Notes: generated by a model not told the origin, from the sequence alone. A stretch of DNA of 64,000 bases from Stenomitos rutilans HA7619-LM2 (GCA_019358945.1 JAHHIE010000023.1:1-64000); one strand, 5' to 3'; counted from the first letter of the stretch, positions 24,511-35,406 are shown. Numbers and translations are program-made.

Positions 24511-25458
24511 CTACTGACCCTTAACCACAGGTTTAGTGTCTGGCTTTGAGTTGGGTGTTGGTGTGGCTCCGGGTTTTTTACCGCCGATCGCCGGGGTTGA
24601 CGTTGGTGGCTTACTGGTGGGAACTAGCGGCCTACTGGTTCCTAAAGGAGACGCGGTTGGCTTTTTCTGCGGTTTTTTTTGTACGGTGGAGCTGCTGGGC
24701 TGCTGGGCACCCTGCACTTTGAAGGATTGAATGCTTTGTTCAAACATGGCGAGTCGCTGCGAGTAGTCACCCGCTCTGGTTGAGTAGGCGACTGTCCAAA
24801 GGGTTCTTCCCTGCTTAATGACGTAAATCAACTGTCGCAAAGCATCCAGTTGAGACGCGTTGGCTTTTACGTTGGCTTCTGTCACCAAGCGTCCGGCTGG
24901 ATATTGCCCGACTTGCACCGTTTTGCGTTCGATCGTCCGCAGGGGGGTAGGCAAAGACTGCATGGCAGCATCAATATACGCCTCCACTGTCACGGTTTCG
25001 GGCACGTTAACCGCACTGACGACTACATTTGTCACCCCACCTGTGCGATCGGGCTTAGGATCTACGGCGATCAGCAGAAACGTGCTGGGGTTTTGCTCGA
25101 CCAGGCTAGCAATCTTCTCATAGTCTGATCCGAGCGATCGAATCCCTTTAATGAGTGTTTGCAGCCCGGTGGTGTTAGGGCTACCACCGCGATAATTTTC
25201 GGGTAGCGCTAGCTCAATGCCAGGAGCCTTGAAGGTTTGCCACTTTTCAACCAGTGCGCTTGCTCCAGAGGGATTAAGGCGCGATCGAGCACCGGATGTT
25301 CCCGTCAAAGCATCTGCCCCCGATGGCTTCGCCTGCGTTGCACCATTTGCTGCTGGCGCTTTCTGTAGCTTGGTCTCTAGTTTGGGGGTTGCCGCCTGGC
25401 TGCAAACTGCCCCAAAACTCAGAAGGATAAAGCCGATACAAATCAATGTTTTTTGCAT
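24511..25458 (-). CDS. secreted hypothetical protein with PsbP/LpqN-like core and Pro-Thr-Lys tail
   Basis: The 315-residue product starts with a signal peptide (MQKTLICIGFILLSFGAVCS, cleavage near QAATP). Residues about 30-65 are a low-complexity Ala/Gly/Ser linker. A core domain at about 70-250 begins WQTFKAPGIELALPENY and contains VSAVNVPETVTVEAYIDA and GRTLWTVAYSTRAGDYSQR, a pattern reminiscent of the PsbP-like/LpqN fold. The last 60 residues are Pro, Lys and Thr repeats (KKPQKKPTASP, SKPPTSTPAIGGKKP). The stop codon sits inside a heptamer repeat tract at 24491-24519, so the extreme C-terminus may be repeat-derived. Function unknown. Confidence 0.65.
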   Translation of the reverse strand: MQKTLICIGFILLSFGAVCSQAATPKLETKLQKAPAANGATQAKPSGADALTGTSGARSRLNPSGASALVEKWQTFKAPGIELALPENYRGGSPNTTGLQTLIKGIRSLGSDYEKIASLVEQNPSTFLLIAVDPKPDRTGGVTNVVVSAVNVPETVTVEAYIDAAMQSLPTPLRTIERKTVQVGQYPAGRLVTEANVKANASQLDALRQLIYVIKQGRTLWTVAYSTRAGDYSQRLAMFEQSIQSFKVQGAQQPSSSTVQKKPQKKPTASPLGTSRPLVPTSKPPTSTPAIGGKKPGATPTPNSKPDTKPVVKGQ

Positions 25459-25512
25459 AAAGTGTGTTGAACAGGAAATTTATGATTCTAAGCAAGCTGT
25501 CAATGTGTTAGC

Positions 25513-25590
25513 GCTGACCGCTGACCGCTGATGACTGCTGATAGCTTTTCATCTCAAAACTCAAAACTTCTACACTGACCGCTGATCGCT
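25513..25590. repeat. heptanucleotide repeat cluster upstream of pyrG
   Basis: Units of GCTGACC and variants (GCTGACC GCTGACC GCTGATG ACTGCTG ATAGC, then TGACCGCTGATCGCTG near 25575) sit between two divergent genes. The same heptamer family occurs at 24491, 37780, 40621, 40782 and 57243, always in spacers. It matches the short tandemly repeated repetitive (STRR) class known from cyanobacteria. Confidence 0.7.
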
Positions 25591-25634
25591 GCCATCATCC
25601 CCCATCCTGACAGTAAATCCTTATGGCAGAATGA

Positions 25635-27344
<1,710 letters not shown>

Positions 27345-27494
27345 GGCGATCGCGCCCCTTTGCCGTCTGTCAAACCGCCGCTTCTACCATGCCGTTTACT
27401 GACAACCAGGTAAATGATGGAAGGTATAACGGGTGCTAGCGCCACACCCAGAGGGGTGATAAGGTTACGCTAGTCTTGAGTCTCTAGAGAACGC

Positions 27495-27707
27495 GTGGCT
27501 TACTGGATCAAACTTCAATACGAGCGTAATACCTATGTGATCGACCTGGATCGAGTCACAGCGTTTTGTTATGTGCCAAATGCGCGCGTATCGTTTGCAC
27601 TCTTGGACGGTAACACCACGATCGTCGTCACGCAGCAAAGCGATCCTGATACGTATCAAATGATTCTGGACTATGTGGAAAAGCGCACAGGATTTGGGTT
27701 GCCGTAG
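27495..27707 (+). CDS. small conserved-looking hypothetical protein (70 aa)
   Basis: A GTG at 27495 opens a 70-residue frame, beginning MAYWIKLQYERNTYVIDLDR and ending YVEKRTGFGLP. The pattern of alternating hydrophobic residues suggests a compact beta-rich fold with a final helix. There is no signal peptide or membrane segment. It lies 150 bp after pyrG on the same strand, and GCGTG-type context gives no strong ribosome binding site. I do not recognise the family; codon use is like the neighbours, which supports a real gene. Confidence 0.55.
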   Translation: MAYWIKLQYERNTYVIDLDRVTAFCYVPNARVSFALLDGNTTIVVTQQSDPDTYQMILDYVEKRTGFGLP

Positions 27708-27824
27708 GGGAATGGGGGAGAGGGAAGTAGAGAAGGTAGAGGGGGCAGGGGAAGCAGGGGGAAAGTTTTTAAGTTCACTGAATCATTGCCTTTAGCCTTT
27801 AGCCTGCTGACTCCTAACTTCAAT

Positions 27825-28607
27825 CTATGCCTCATCAGGCATCACCTGATCTCCTACGCGTAGGACTTTGCCTGCTTGCGATGACAGAGTACGGGTATTT
27901 ACGGCCAATCGAAAGAAGTGGTTGAAGCGGGATGTCACTACCCAGGCTGGCAGGGTTTCTTTGCGTTTTGTGGTGAAGGTTTTTTGAAACTGGGGGAGGC
28001 TTTCACCCGTCATGGCATCACGAGTGACGACCACGCAACGCTGGCAAGGATTCACGCCTGCAAACTGCACTGCACCGATGTGAAATGGGATGGTGCGATC
28101 GTGTTCCCCAAACAAACTATCTTCCCAGAACGGTTCGACACCTGAAATTTCCAGGTTCGAGCGAAAGCGGCGGCGTGTTTCTTCCAGGCTCAATAAGAAC
28201 CAGTCTGCGATCGCTTGCAGGGTTTCCGTACTGATCACGGTAGGCCCCGGAGATTCTGTGTCATCAGGAAAGCCAACCTGGGTGTCTTGAATCAACCTGA
28301 CGGCAAAGCCAAAGTAATCGCTGAGCCATGTTTCTAGCGCCGATCGATCGTCGTCCAGGTGAAAAGTCTTTGCTTGAACCTGATCCTGCGTGTGAAGACG
28401 AACTGTCCAGGTGCTCAGATCAATCTGAGAGCGAATGCCGTGGACGGCTGCCGTCCGTTTTCCATTGACAAACTTGCCCTGCATATCGACGATCGCAAAC
28501 TCGCGATCGTGCTGCAACGCGCCACTCTCCAGGACAGTAGTTTGCGTCACCGTGACCCCATCCAAAGATTTAATTGGAAAAATTGCAATTTGGGTTAACG
28601 CAGGCAT
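27825..28607 (-). CDS. MOSC-domain protein (N-terminal beta barrel plus MOSC)
   Basis: The 260-residue product starts at the ATG at 28607 with MPALTQIAIFPIKSLDGVTV, the typical opening of the MOSC_N beta barrel; the longer open frame upstream to 28937 is not conserved in character. The MOSC domain (about 110-255) has GVEPFWEDSLFGEH, then the Cys-bearing GVNPCQRCVVVTRD and GDQVMP. Relatives include YiiM/YcbX-type proteins and mARC, which bind molybdenum cofactor and reduce N-hydroxylated compounds. Electron partner and substrate here are unknown. It is divergent from the small membrane-protein gene at 28666, with only 58 bp between the starts. Confidence 0.8.
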   Translation of the reverse strand: MPALTQIAIFPIKSLDGVTVTQTTVLESGALQHDREFAIVDMQGKFVNGKRTAAVHGIRSQIDLSTWTVRLHTQDQVQAKTFHLDDDRSALETWLSDYFGFAVRLIQDTQVGFPDDTESPGPTVISTETLQAIADWFLLSLEETRRRFRSNLEISGVEPFWEDSLFGEHDRTIPFHIGAVQFAGVNPCQRCVVVTRDAMTGESLPQFQKTFTTKRKETLPAWVVTSRFNHFFRLAVNTRTLSSQAGKVLRVGDQVMPDEA

Positions 28608-28665
28608 AGGGTTACAACTCAAATTGCTATAACTATACGTGGTATGGGTTGCTGGGCAATGGATA

Positions 28666-29067
28666 ATGGCTCGACTGCGGTGGAAACACGTATTACACTC
28701 CCTGGGACTGGAGTTTTGGCTGCTGCTGCCATTACTAGGGCTGGGCTTTTGGTTTACGAGTGGGGCGTTAACAGACCGGGTACTACACCGATCAAATGAG
28801 ACAACTCTGTATATTGAGGGTGTTCGCAAATCAAGTAAGCAACCACCACGCACTATACAATCCATTATCATCGTCACGCACCCACAGCAGAGAACGTCAA
28901 CCGTCATGGTCAAGACAGTCAACTCAGCCCTCACCACCTTGTTATTTGAGTTTCCTACGACTGAACGAGATCACATCGAAGCAGCCATTAGCCATGAGTT
29001 GGGTCTGCCGCGCGATCGCGTTCAAGCGCTGGTGCAATATCAGTCTGAGCATAGGCAGAAGGAGTAG
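28666..29067 (+). CDS. hypothetical single-pass membrane protein
   Basis: The product (133 aa from the ATG at 28666) has one strong hydrophobic segment at about residues 9-32 (LEFWLLLPLLGLGFWF), an extracytoplasmic or cytoplasmic basic stretch (VRKSSKQPPR), and a C-terminal region with beta strands and a helix ending ISHELGLPRDRVQALVQYQ. I do not recognise it. An upstream in-frame GTG at 28639 would add nine residues. It shares a short promoter region with the divergent MOSC gene and runs into a purine-rich spacer before hom. Confidence 0.55.
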   Translation: MARLRWKHVLHSLGLEFWLLLPLLGLGFWFTSGALTDRVLHRSNETTLYIEGVRKSSKQPPRTIQSIIIVTHPQQRTSTVMVKTVNSALTTLLFEFPTTERDHIEAAISHELGLPRDRVQALVQYQSEHRQKE

Positions 29068-29160
29068 GAAGGCAGAAGGCAGGAGGCAGAGGGCAGAAGG
29101 GGCAGGGGGCAGCTTTTTTCTAACAACCAACAACTCCTTTTGCCTTTTTGCCTTCATCCC

Positions 29161-30489
29161 TCACAGCACTCTCAACGTACTGGCAATACTGCTAATTGCT
29201 GCCATTGCCCGAATCTCTTCCAGAGCAGTGCGGAAGTTGCCTTCACGAACATGATGGGTGACGACGACGATTTCTGCCAGGTTATCGCGTAAGCCTGTTT
29301 GCACGATCGATTCCAGGCTGACATTATGGTTGCCAAAGCAGGTGCCTAGTTTGCCAATCACACCGGGAGAGTCTTGGGTAAGAAAGCGAGCATAAAAGCG
29401 GGTTACAAGTGCCTCAATGGGGACGATCGTGCAGTAATGCTGGTGCGAACACGCCAGCAAGGGGTCAAGTAAGGGCGTGCTATTCTGCTTCAGTGCGGCA
29501 CCCCGCTCTACCTTCAAAATCGCAGCAATGTTCAGAATGTCCGCCACGATCGCGCTGGCAGTTGGCCCCGCACCCGCACCAGGGCCAAAAAACATGACCT
29601 GGCCGATCGGGTCGCCCTCAATGAGAATGGCATTGTACACATCATTCACACTCGCAAGCGGATGGCTTTTGGGCACCAGCGTTGGGTGAACTCTGACCTG
29701 TAGCTGCTCTGGAGACTCTGCAAGCAACTCGGCTTCTCGTTTAGCAACCGCTAGCAGCTTAATGACAAAGCCCAACTTATCCGCATAGGCAATATCTGCG
29801 GCGCTGACCTGCCGAATGCCCTCGCAGTAAACTTCAGGCAGCTTAATTCGCCCACCAAACGCAAGTGAGGCGAGAATGGCGATTTTATCTGCCGCATCCA
29901 GACCATCTACATCGGCAGTGGGGTCAGCCTCGGCATAGCCTAACCGCTGTGCATCCGCCAGGATATCCACAAAATCGCCGCCCTCGTTCTGCATCCGCGT
30001 CAGGATGTAGTTTGTAGTGCCATTGATAATGCCTGTGACAGTTTGAATGCGGTTAGCACAAAGGGATTGCTTTAACGGCTCAATGACCGGAATGCCACCT
30101 CCCACGGCAGCCTCTAACAACACATAGACCCCAGCTTCTTCAGCAGCCGTAAAGATTTCGGCTCCGTACCGCGCGATCGCCGCCTTGTTTGCCGTCACGA
30201 CATGCTTTCCATGCGCAATGGCTTTGAGAATGAGCGATCGAGCGGGTTCTAAGCCACCAATAACCTCAACCACAATATCCACGTCTGGATCGGTGACGAT
30301 CGACTCTAAATCAGTGGTGATCAAGCGGGGTGGAATATCAACAGACCGAGGCTTGTCGGGCGATCGTACTCCTACCCGATAAAGCTCTAACTCCTGTACT
30401 AACGGATGCCGCTGGTCTGGGTTCTGCAAAATTTGCACCGTTCCTGTGCCCACGGTTCCCAGACCCAACAGACCAATTTTGAATGCCAC
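29161..30489 (-). CDS. hom: homoserine dehydrogenase
   Basis: Hom (EC 1.1.1.3) reduces aspartate semialdehyde to homoserine on the way to Thr and Met. The 442-residue product begins at the GTG at 30489 with the NAD(P)-binding segment FKIGLLGLGTVGTGTVQIL; the open frame upstream to 30729 is a low-complexity artefact of a purine-rich spacer. It contains VVEVIGGLEPARSLILKA, TANKAAIARYGAEI, AAVGGGIPVIEPLK and GTTNYILTRM, and the catalytic-domain motif LGYAEADPTADVDGLDAADK. A C-terminal ACT domain (about 350-435) suggests threonine feedback. It is convergent with the small membrane-protein gene. Confidence 0.95.
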   Translation of the reverse strand: MAFKIGLLGLGTVGTGTVQILQNPDQRHPLVQELELYRVGVRSPDKPRSVDIPPRLITTDLESIVTDPDVDIVVEVIGGLEPARSLILKAIAHGKHVVTANKAAIARYGAEIFTAAEEAGVYVLLEAAVGGGIPVIEPLKQSLCANRIQTVTGIINGTTNYILTRMQNEGGDFVDILADAQRLGYAEADPTADVDGLDAADKIAILASLAFGGRIKLPEVYCEGIRQVSAADIAYADKLGFVIKLLAVAKREAELLAESPEQLQVRVHPTLVPKSHPLASVNDVYNAILIEGDPIGQVMFFGPGAGAGPTASAIVADILNIAAILKVERGAALKQNSTPLLDPLLACSHQHYCTIVPIEALVTRFYARFLTQDSPGVIGKLGTCFGNHNVSLESIVQTGLRDNLAEIVVVTHHVREGNFRTALEEIRAMAAISSIASTLRVL

Positions 30490-30712
30490 AGTCTCAACCT
30501 GCCATGCAAGAGTTCCTCCAACATTGTAGGAGGGGATGGGGAACAGAGGAAGCAGGGGAAGCGGAGGGGGCAAAGGAAGCGGAAGGAGCAGGGGAAGCAG
30601 AGGGAGAGAAGATGAGGGATGAAAGTTTTGAGGTTGGAGTTCATTCTGACTTCTGACTTCTGGCTTCTGAATTCCTCTTCTACCTTCTGCCCCTGCCCTC
30701 TGCCTTTGGCCC

Positions 30713-32623
30713 CTACAAAATCGTCGCAATTTCCTTTAAATACACACGGCTGAATGGCTCGTTTTCACCCAGTTTGTACTGTTCCATCAGCCCATTTTGC
30801 TGCACTGAAACGGTGTCTTTTTGCCGGATGACAACGGTAGAATCGTCAAACACATCACGAGCAAGCATCATTTCGGTTTCGGTTGGATCATCCAGCACCA
30901 CGACATTGCTGCCGTAGTAGAACATGCCGTCTCGATCGAGCACGTCTTCTCGATACTCTGCGACCAGCAGGTCGAGTTTGGGATTGCGCATCAGGTTTTG
31001 CAGATTGGTGTTGTAATCAGAGTGCAAGCTCTTCTCAGAGCGATTGACAAACACCCCATCGCGGCATACAGCGCCGATCGCCCAGTGAGGATGCTGGAGC
31101 AAAATATGATCCACAATTTCTTGCAGATCTGACACCGAGACGTGATTGAACGTGATGATGGGAATCCGCGCTGCTGTGCCCGTTTCAAAGAATGTCTTCA
31201 GAATATGAGCAGGCACATCAACACTCTCGCCCACTGCGGGCTTCAGGTGCATGTTGATGCCGGGGGCCGCGTTGATTTCAATAATGCCAAAGTTGCCCTC
31301 TTTCCACGATTCAGCGAGGTCAAGTGAAATGACATCAATACCCAGGCAGGTAAGGCGGAAATGCTGGGCAATATCCTGCGCCAGAATGACATTATCGGGG
31401 TGAATTTGTCGCGTGGCATCGATGCTTAAGCCACCTGCCGAAAGGTTGGCAACTTTACGCAGGTAAATGGTGCGATCGACCTCCAGCATACTGTCTAGAG
31501 TCAACCCCTGTTCATCCAGGTAGCGTTCCATCGCTGCATCCGACTGAATTTTGCCGAGCGGTGAGGTTGGGGTATCCACACGAGCAGGCGTGCGGTTTTC
31601 ACGATCGATCAACTCACGAATGGTAGACTTGCCATCCCCTATAACTGAGGCAGGACGGCGTTCGGTTGCGGCAACAAAGCGTCCATTCACGCACAAAAGG
31701 CGGTAGTCTTTGCCCGCAATGCTTTGTTCGACGATGATGCGAATGGACTGTTCGTCGGGTACAGCTTCTACCGCGCGATCGAACGCCAGTTCCAGATCAT
31801 CAGCATCTTTAACATCCGCCGTTACCCCAATACCCTTATGACCTACAACGGGCTTCACCGCTACAGGATAGCCAATTTGTTTAGCGGCTGCTAACGCTTC
31901 ATTCGCCGTGTAGACAATGCTGCCTCTGGGTACGGGAAAGCCGAGCGTATGGAGAAACTCCTTGCAATCATCCTTGCCCGTTGTGAAATCTGAATCGATA
32001 TGGCTGTCGTGGTCAAACGTGGTGGCGATGCCTCGAACCTGCTTTCTGCCATAGCCATACTGCATCAACCGTTCATCCCACAGGTAGAAGCTGGGAATCT
32101 CCAGTTCATACGCCGTTTTGAGGAGTGCATACACGGTGGGGCCACCATAGACCGAATCACGAAAGAAGCCTTGCAACACTTCAATCTGGTCTTCGATCCA
32201 AAAGCGTCGATCGCGCGTAATCGCCTCAAACCAATCCCACACGCAGTAAACGATTGCGCGGCTGGTGCGTCCATGCAGCGACTGCACAGCTACTCTATCC
32301 CGTCCTTTCTCTTCTCTGACGCTCCACTGGGTGAGATGCAAGTCCATTTCAAGCTTGCTCACTTCGGCTACAGTGCGGGCGAACAATTGCGCGTAGGAGT
32401 CGTAGGTTTCATCAAGCAGGTGAGGATAGCGATCGCTAATGACGGTCAAGTATGTGTCTAGCGATCGCGGCGGGTTTTCCTTAACCAATGCGAAGTCAAA
32501 CGCAGCAGCGGCTGTCCCCAGGTAAGGGTTTGGCCCTGCGTAGTGCCTGAGATTAAAGATATCAAACGCATCAGTTGTCCTTGCGTTGACTCGGACAATA
32601 TCTATGCCTTGATCTACCACCAT
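30713..32623 (-). CDS. cphA2: CphA2-type cyanophycin synthetase (Mur-ligase ATP site lost)
   Basis: The 636-residue product aligns in pattern with cyanophycin synthetase: an N-domain (1-210), an ATP-grasp domain (about 220-480) with YPVAVKPVVGHKGIGVTADV and GIIEINAAPGINMHLKPAVG, and a C-terminal stretch (RDGVFVNRSEKS, LVAEYREDVLDRDGMFYYGS) that resembles the second half of the Mur-ligase domain but lacks the P-loop GKTT segment. CphA1 is about 870-900 aa with both ATP sites; the shorter CphA2 type polymerises beta-aspartyl-arginine dipeptides. The N-domain has GPNPYL where CphA1 typically has GPNYWS, so the assignment to CphA2 is likely but not certain. The cyanophycinase gene lies divergently 760 bp away. 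Confidence 0.8.
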   Translation of the reverse strand: MVVDQGIDIVRVNARTTDAFDIFNLRHYAGPNPYLGTAAAAFDFALVKENPPRSLDTYLTVISDRYPHLLDETYDSYAQLFARTVAEVSKLEMDLHLTQWSVREEKGRDRVAVQSLHGRTSRAIVYCVWDWFEAITRDRRFWIEDQIEVLQGFFRDSVYGGPTVYALLKTAYELEIPSFYLWDERLMQYGYGRKQVRGIATTFDHDSHIDSDFTTGKDDCKEFLHTLGFPVPRGSIVYTANEALAAAKQIGYPVAVKPVVGHKGIGVTADVKDADDLELAFDRAVEAVPDEQSIRIIVEQSIAGKDYRLLCVNGRFVAATERRPASVIGDGKSTIRELIDRENRTPARVDTPTSPLGKIQSDAAMERYLDEQGLTLDSMLEVDRTIYLRKVANLSAGGLSIDATRQIHPDNVILAQDIAQHFRLTCLGIDVISLDLAESWKEGNFGIIEINAAPGINMHLKPAVGESVDVPAHILKTFFETGTAARIPIITFNHVSVSDLQEIVDHILLQHPHWAIGAVCRDGVFVNRSEKSLHSDYNTNLQNLMRNPKLDLLVAEYREDVLDRDGMFYYGSNVVVLDDPTETEMMLARDVFDDSTVVIRQKDTVSVQQNGLMEQYKLGENEPFSRVYLKEIATIL

Positions 32624-32831
32624 ATGAAGCCCTTTTTCGACGCCTTATTGAGACTAGCTGGTTGCAGCGACAGCTTTCCTCTACCGAAGGGTACGCTTTA
32701 CCTAGAGAATGGTTGTGAAATCGGCCTCTATCCTGTGAAATACCCCTTTTGACGGGTGAAAAAACGGGTCATTGTCGCTAAAAATACATATCACCTTGTC
32801 AAGAGGTCATCACCTTACGAACAAGAAATTT

Positions 32832-33077
32832 ATGAACATATCCTTTAAAAACAAACCATCCACTCATGTGCCAACTGGTCATCCTGAGGATGGCCAGCTT
32901 CGGGGCGAAGTCCACAAGTTAGCAGACGCGGCTTTTCACCGTCATCTCATCTCAGGACATGGAGATAGTGAATATCCTGACGAATACCAGATCGTGCATC
33001 AAGGCAAGCCAAAGCATTTTCCGCTGAGCCGTGCCCGTGCCTTTTTAGCAAAACTCATGCAGCGATCGACATCATAA
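32832..33077 (+). CDS. small hypothetical protein between cphA2 and cphB
   Basis: The 81-residue product (MNISFKNKPSTHVPTGHPED at its start) is hydrophilic and His-rich, with HKLADAAFHRHLISGHGDSE in the middle and a basic tail (LSRARAFLAKLMQRS). The ATG at 32832 is chosen; the open frame from 32772 adds a dissimilar leader. It has no signal peptide or membrane segment and I do not recognise a family. Its place between a cyanophycin synthetase and a cyanophycinase gene, in the same direction as the latter, suggests it may belong to that system. Confidence 0.5.
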   Translation: MNISFKNKPSTHVPTGHPEDGQLRGEVHKLADAAFHRHLISGHGDSEYPDEYQIVHQGKPKHFPLSRARAFLAKLMQRSTS

Positions 33078-33096
33078 GTCCGCCCAATTTTGGCAG

Positions 33097-33130
33097 CGAT
33101 GAGCAGCGAAGGTTACAGCGTTGCTCATCG
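33097..33130 (+). terminator. hairpin after the small gene
   Basis: CGATGAGCA (33097-33105) and TGCTCATCG (33122-33130) form a 9-bp stem 20 bp after the stop at 33077, followed by a short T-containing tract (TTTGCTTAGC). It may end transcription before cphB. The remainder of the 303-bp spacer (to 33380) shows no other feature. Confidence 0.45.
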
Positions 33131-33380
33131 TTTGCTTAGCTTAACTATCTTTGACGCAGAGTAGCCGATCAACCTGGAGCCACTTGGAAAGCTGAGTCTT
33201 TCCAAACGCTGCTATGCGATGTCAGTTTGGCCTTTGTATGCTGCCGTAAGGGTTGTCTAAGTTGAATTAACAATTTTGTTTGCTCAAATTTTTTGTATCA
33301 AAATCTACCGAATGACGGTGACGAAGCCCGCGATCGCCGTGTTCTACTAAGAAATTCACTAGTTAGAGCTTGGAGACAGT

Positions 33381-34262
33381 ATGACAGTACAGGATGCTGA
33401 AGGAACCGTTGTAGCGGCATCGCCAGACGATACAGCAGAGCTACAGGAGAGCGTTGCCCTTCCAGAAACCCACGGGCAACTGGTGATTATTGGTGGTGCA
33501 GAGGATAAAGAAGGAGATTGCACAATTCTGCGGGAGTTTGTGCGTCGCGCAGGCGGGCTACAGGCTCGCATTGTGGTGATGACAGTAGCAACGGGGCTTC
33601 CAGGCGAAGTCGGCGAAACATACCTGAACGTTTTTGAACGGTTGGGCGTTGAATCGGTGCAGGTGGTAGATACAGCAAGACGCGAAGATGCGAGTGACCC
33701 AAGAGCGCTGGAGCTAACCCAGGATGCCACAGGGGTGTTTTTCACGGGTGGCAACCAGGCTCGTATTACCGAATGCATGAAAGACACTGAACTCGATGCC
33801 TTGCTGCACAAGCGCTTTGCCGAAGGTATTGTTGTTGCGGGTACTAGTGCGGGAGCTGCCATGATGCCCGACATGATGATTGTAGAAGGCGAATCGGAAA
33901 CGAATCCCCGCATGGAAGTGGTGCGAATGGATCAGGGAATGGGCTTTTTGCCCGGTGTGGTAATTGACCAGCACTTTGCTCAGCGGGGACGGTTAGGCCG
34001 CTTGTTGTCTGCGATCGCCCAACAGCCCGTCAACCTCGGCTTTGGCATTGATGAAAACACGGCGATCGCCATCAACGGTAAAGAGCTAGAAGTCATTGGT
34101 GAAGGCGCAATTACAGTAGTCGATGTGGCAAACATCACTCATAACAATGTGGAAGAGTTGCTGCGAGACGAACCACTCGCACTGTGCAATGCGACACTGC
34201 ACATTTTGCCCCACGGGTACAAGTTTGACCTGGAGAAGCGATCGCCCATCGATCGAAGATGA
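33381..34262 (+). CDS. cphB: cyanophycinase
   Basis: CphB (peptidase family S51, EC 3.4.15.6) hydrolyses cyanophycin to beta-Asp-Arg dipeptides in the cytoplasm. The 293-residue product has LVIIGGAEDKEGDCTIL, FFTGGNQARITECM, the nucleophile Ser in VAGTSAGAAMM, and the downstream VVIDQHFAQRGRLGRLL and GFGIDENTAIAI that complete the active site. About 25 residues precede the core, as in cyanobacterial homologues. Together with the CphA2-type gene it would allow dipeptide release and re-polymerisation; CphA1 is not in the window. Confidence 0.93.
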   Translation: MTVQDAEGTVVAASPDDTAELQESVALPETHGQLVIIGGAEDKEGDCTILREFVRRAGGLQARIVVMTVATGLPGEVGETYLNVFERLGVESVQVVDTARREDASDPRALELTQDATGVFFTGGNQARITECMKDTELDALLHKRFAEGIVVAGTSAGAAMMPDMMIVEGESETNPRMEVVRMDQGMGFLPGVVIDQHFAQRGRLGRLLSAIAQQPVNLGFGIDENTAIAINGKELEVIGEGAITVVDVANITHNNVEELLRDEPLALCNATLHILPHGYKFDLEKRSPIDRR

Positions 34263-34286
34263 TACGGCAGAAGAAGGCAGGAGGTA

Positions 34287-34384
34287 ATACCAGTTTTGAG
34301 TTTTGAGTTTTGAGCTACAGAAGCTCTGTTCCATCACTCTTTGAGGTTCTTGATCTGTAGCTCGATGAGAGGGAAACGGTATAA
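34287..34384. mobile_element. MITE-like element with heptamers after cphB
   Basis: The ends ATACCAGTTTT and (other strand) ATACCGTTTCC are similar inverted termini. Inside, GAGCTACAGA (34312-34321) and TCTGTAGCTC (34354-34363) form a perfect 10-bp stem. The left part carries three TTTTGAG heptamers. There is no coding capacity. It resembles the ACCAATTC-ended element at 1602. Confidence 0.4.
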
Positions 34385-34455
34385 AGCCTTATATCAATAC
34401 TTTTGCTCGTTGCAGCGTGGTGTAACCAGCAGGCTTTTCTTGAACCAGCCGTAAC

Positions 34456-35406
34456 TCAACGTGGGACGGGCACCTGATTCAGGAGGGTTGTAATGACTGC
34501 ATCTACCTGAAGTCCATCTAACTGTGCTTCGGGACGAAGGATGAAGCGGTGGCGCAAAGTGGGTGGGGCGATCGCTTTAATATCATCGGGCGTGACAAAA
34601 TCGCGTCCGTTAAGCCATGCATTAGCCTTACTTGCCTGAAGCCATGCCACCGCCGATCGTGGTGATGCGCCTAACGCCAAGTCAGGATGCTGACGCGATC
34701 GCTGCACCAGGGCCAGCAAATAATCGATTAACGGTTCGGTGATGGTTATCGATCGCACAGCCTGACGGGCAGCCAGAATTTGTTCAACCGATAGGAGAGG
34801 CTTAAGCTTTGCCAGATCGAGCCGTTTGGTTTGCTGCCCTTTGTGGCTGTTGAGCAGCATCTGCTTCTCGGCTTTGGGGTCAGGATAATCCACCATGAGC
34901 TTGAACAGGAAGCGATCGAGCTGTGCTTCTGGTAGAGGATAGGTGCCCTCAAACTCTAATGAGTTCTGCGTTGCAATCACCCAGAACAAGTCTGGCAGTG
35001 CCAAACTTTGCCCGTCTAGAGTGACCTGCTGTTCTTCCATCGCCTCCAGCAGGGCAGCCTGCGTTTTAGGCGGGGTGCGGTTCACCTCGTCAGCCAGCAA
35101 CACCTGGGTAAAAACGGGGCCTTTCTTCAACGTAAAGCTCCGCGTATTCAGGTCGAAAATATTCGTACCCAGAATATCGGAAGGCAAAATGTCGGGCGTT
35201 AGCTGAATGCGGCGGAACTCTGCCTGCACCAGTTGCGCTAATACCTTCACCAGCAGCGTTTTGCCCGTCCCCGGCACGCCCTCCAAAATGACGTGTCCGC
35301 CTGCTAACAGCGCTACCATAAACTGCTGTACCAGGGCAGATTGTCCGACAATTACTTGGCTCAAGGCTTGAGAGAGGCGATCGAAGGCGATATTGAGTTC
35401 GGACAT
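34456..35406 (-). CDS. MoxR-family AAA+ ATPase
   Basis: The 316-residue protein is a full MoxR ATPase: Walker A GVPGTGKT near residue 42, LTPDILPSDILGTNIFD, Walker B LADEVNRTPPKTQAALLEAM, sensor-1 FWVIATQNSLEFEGTYPLPE, the arginine finger region EAQLDRFLFKL, and a C-terminal lid with LALGASPRSAVAWLQASKA. MoxR proteins act as chaperones that mature partner enzymes or membrane complexes, often with VWA/DUF58 proteins. Here it follows DUF4129 and DUF4350 genes on the same strand, a common cyanobacterial arrangement, but the usual DUF58 partner is not seen within the window. Confidence 0.92.
   Translation of the reverse strand: MSELNIAFDRLSQALSQVIVGQSALVQQFMVALLAGGHVILEGVPGTGKTLLVKVLAQLVQAEFRRIQLTPDILPSDILGTNIFDLNTRSFTLKKGPVFTQVLLADEVNRTPPKTQAALLEAMEEQQVTLDGQSLALPDLFWVIATQNSLEFEGTYPLPEAQLDRFLFKLMVDYPDPKAEKQMLLNSHKGQQTKRLDLAKLKPLLSVEQILAARQAVRSITITEPLIDYLLALVQRSRQHPDLALGASPRSAVAWLQASKANAWLNGRDFVTPDDIKAIAPPTLRHRFILRPEAQLDGLQVDAVITTLLNQVPVPR

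Noticed and set aside
28608-28937. N-terminal extension of the MOSC frame
   Set aside because: The extension overlaps the divergent small membrane-protein gene and has an atypical composition; MPALTQIAIFPIKSL is the usual start.
30490-30729. N-terminal extension of the homoserine dehydrogenase frame
   Set aside because: It translates a purine-rich spacer into Leu/Pro runs; the GTG at 30489 starts the conserved NAD-binding sequence.
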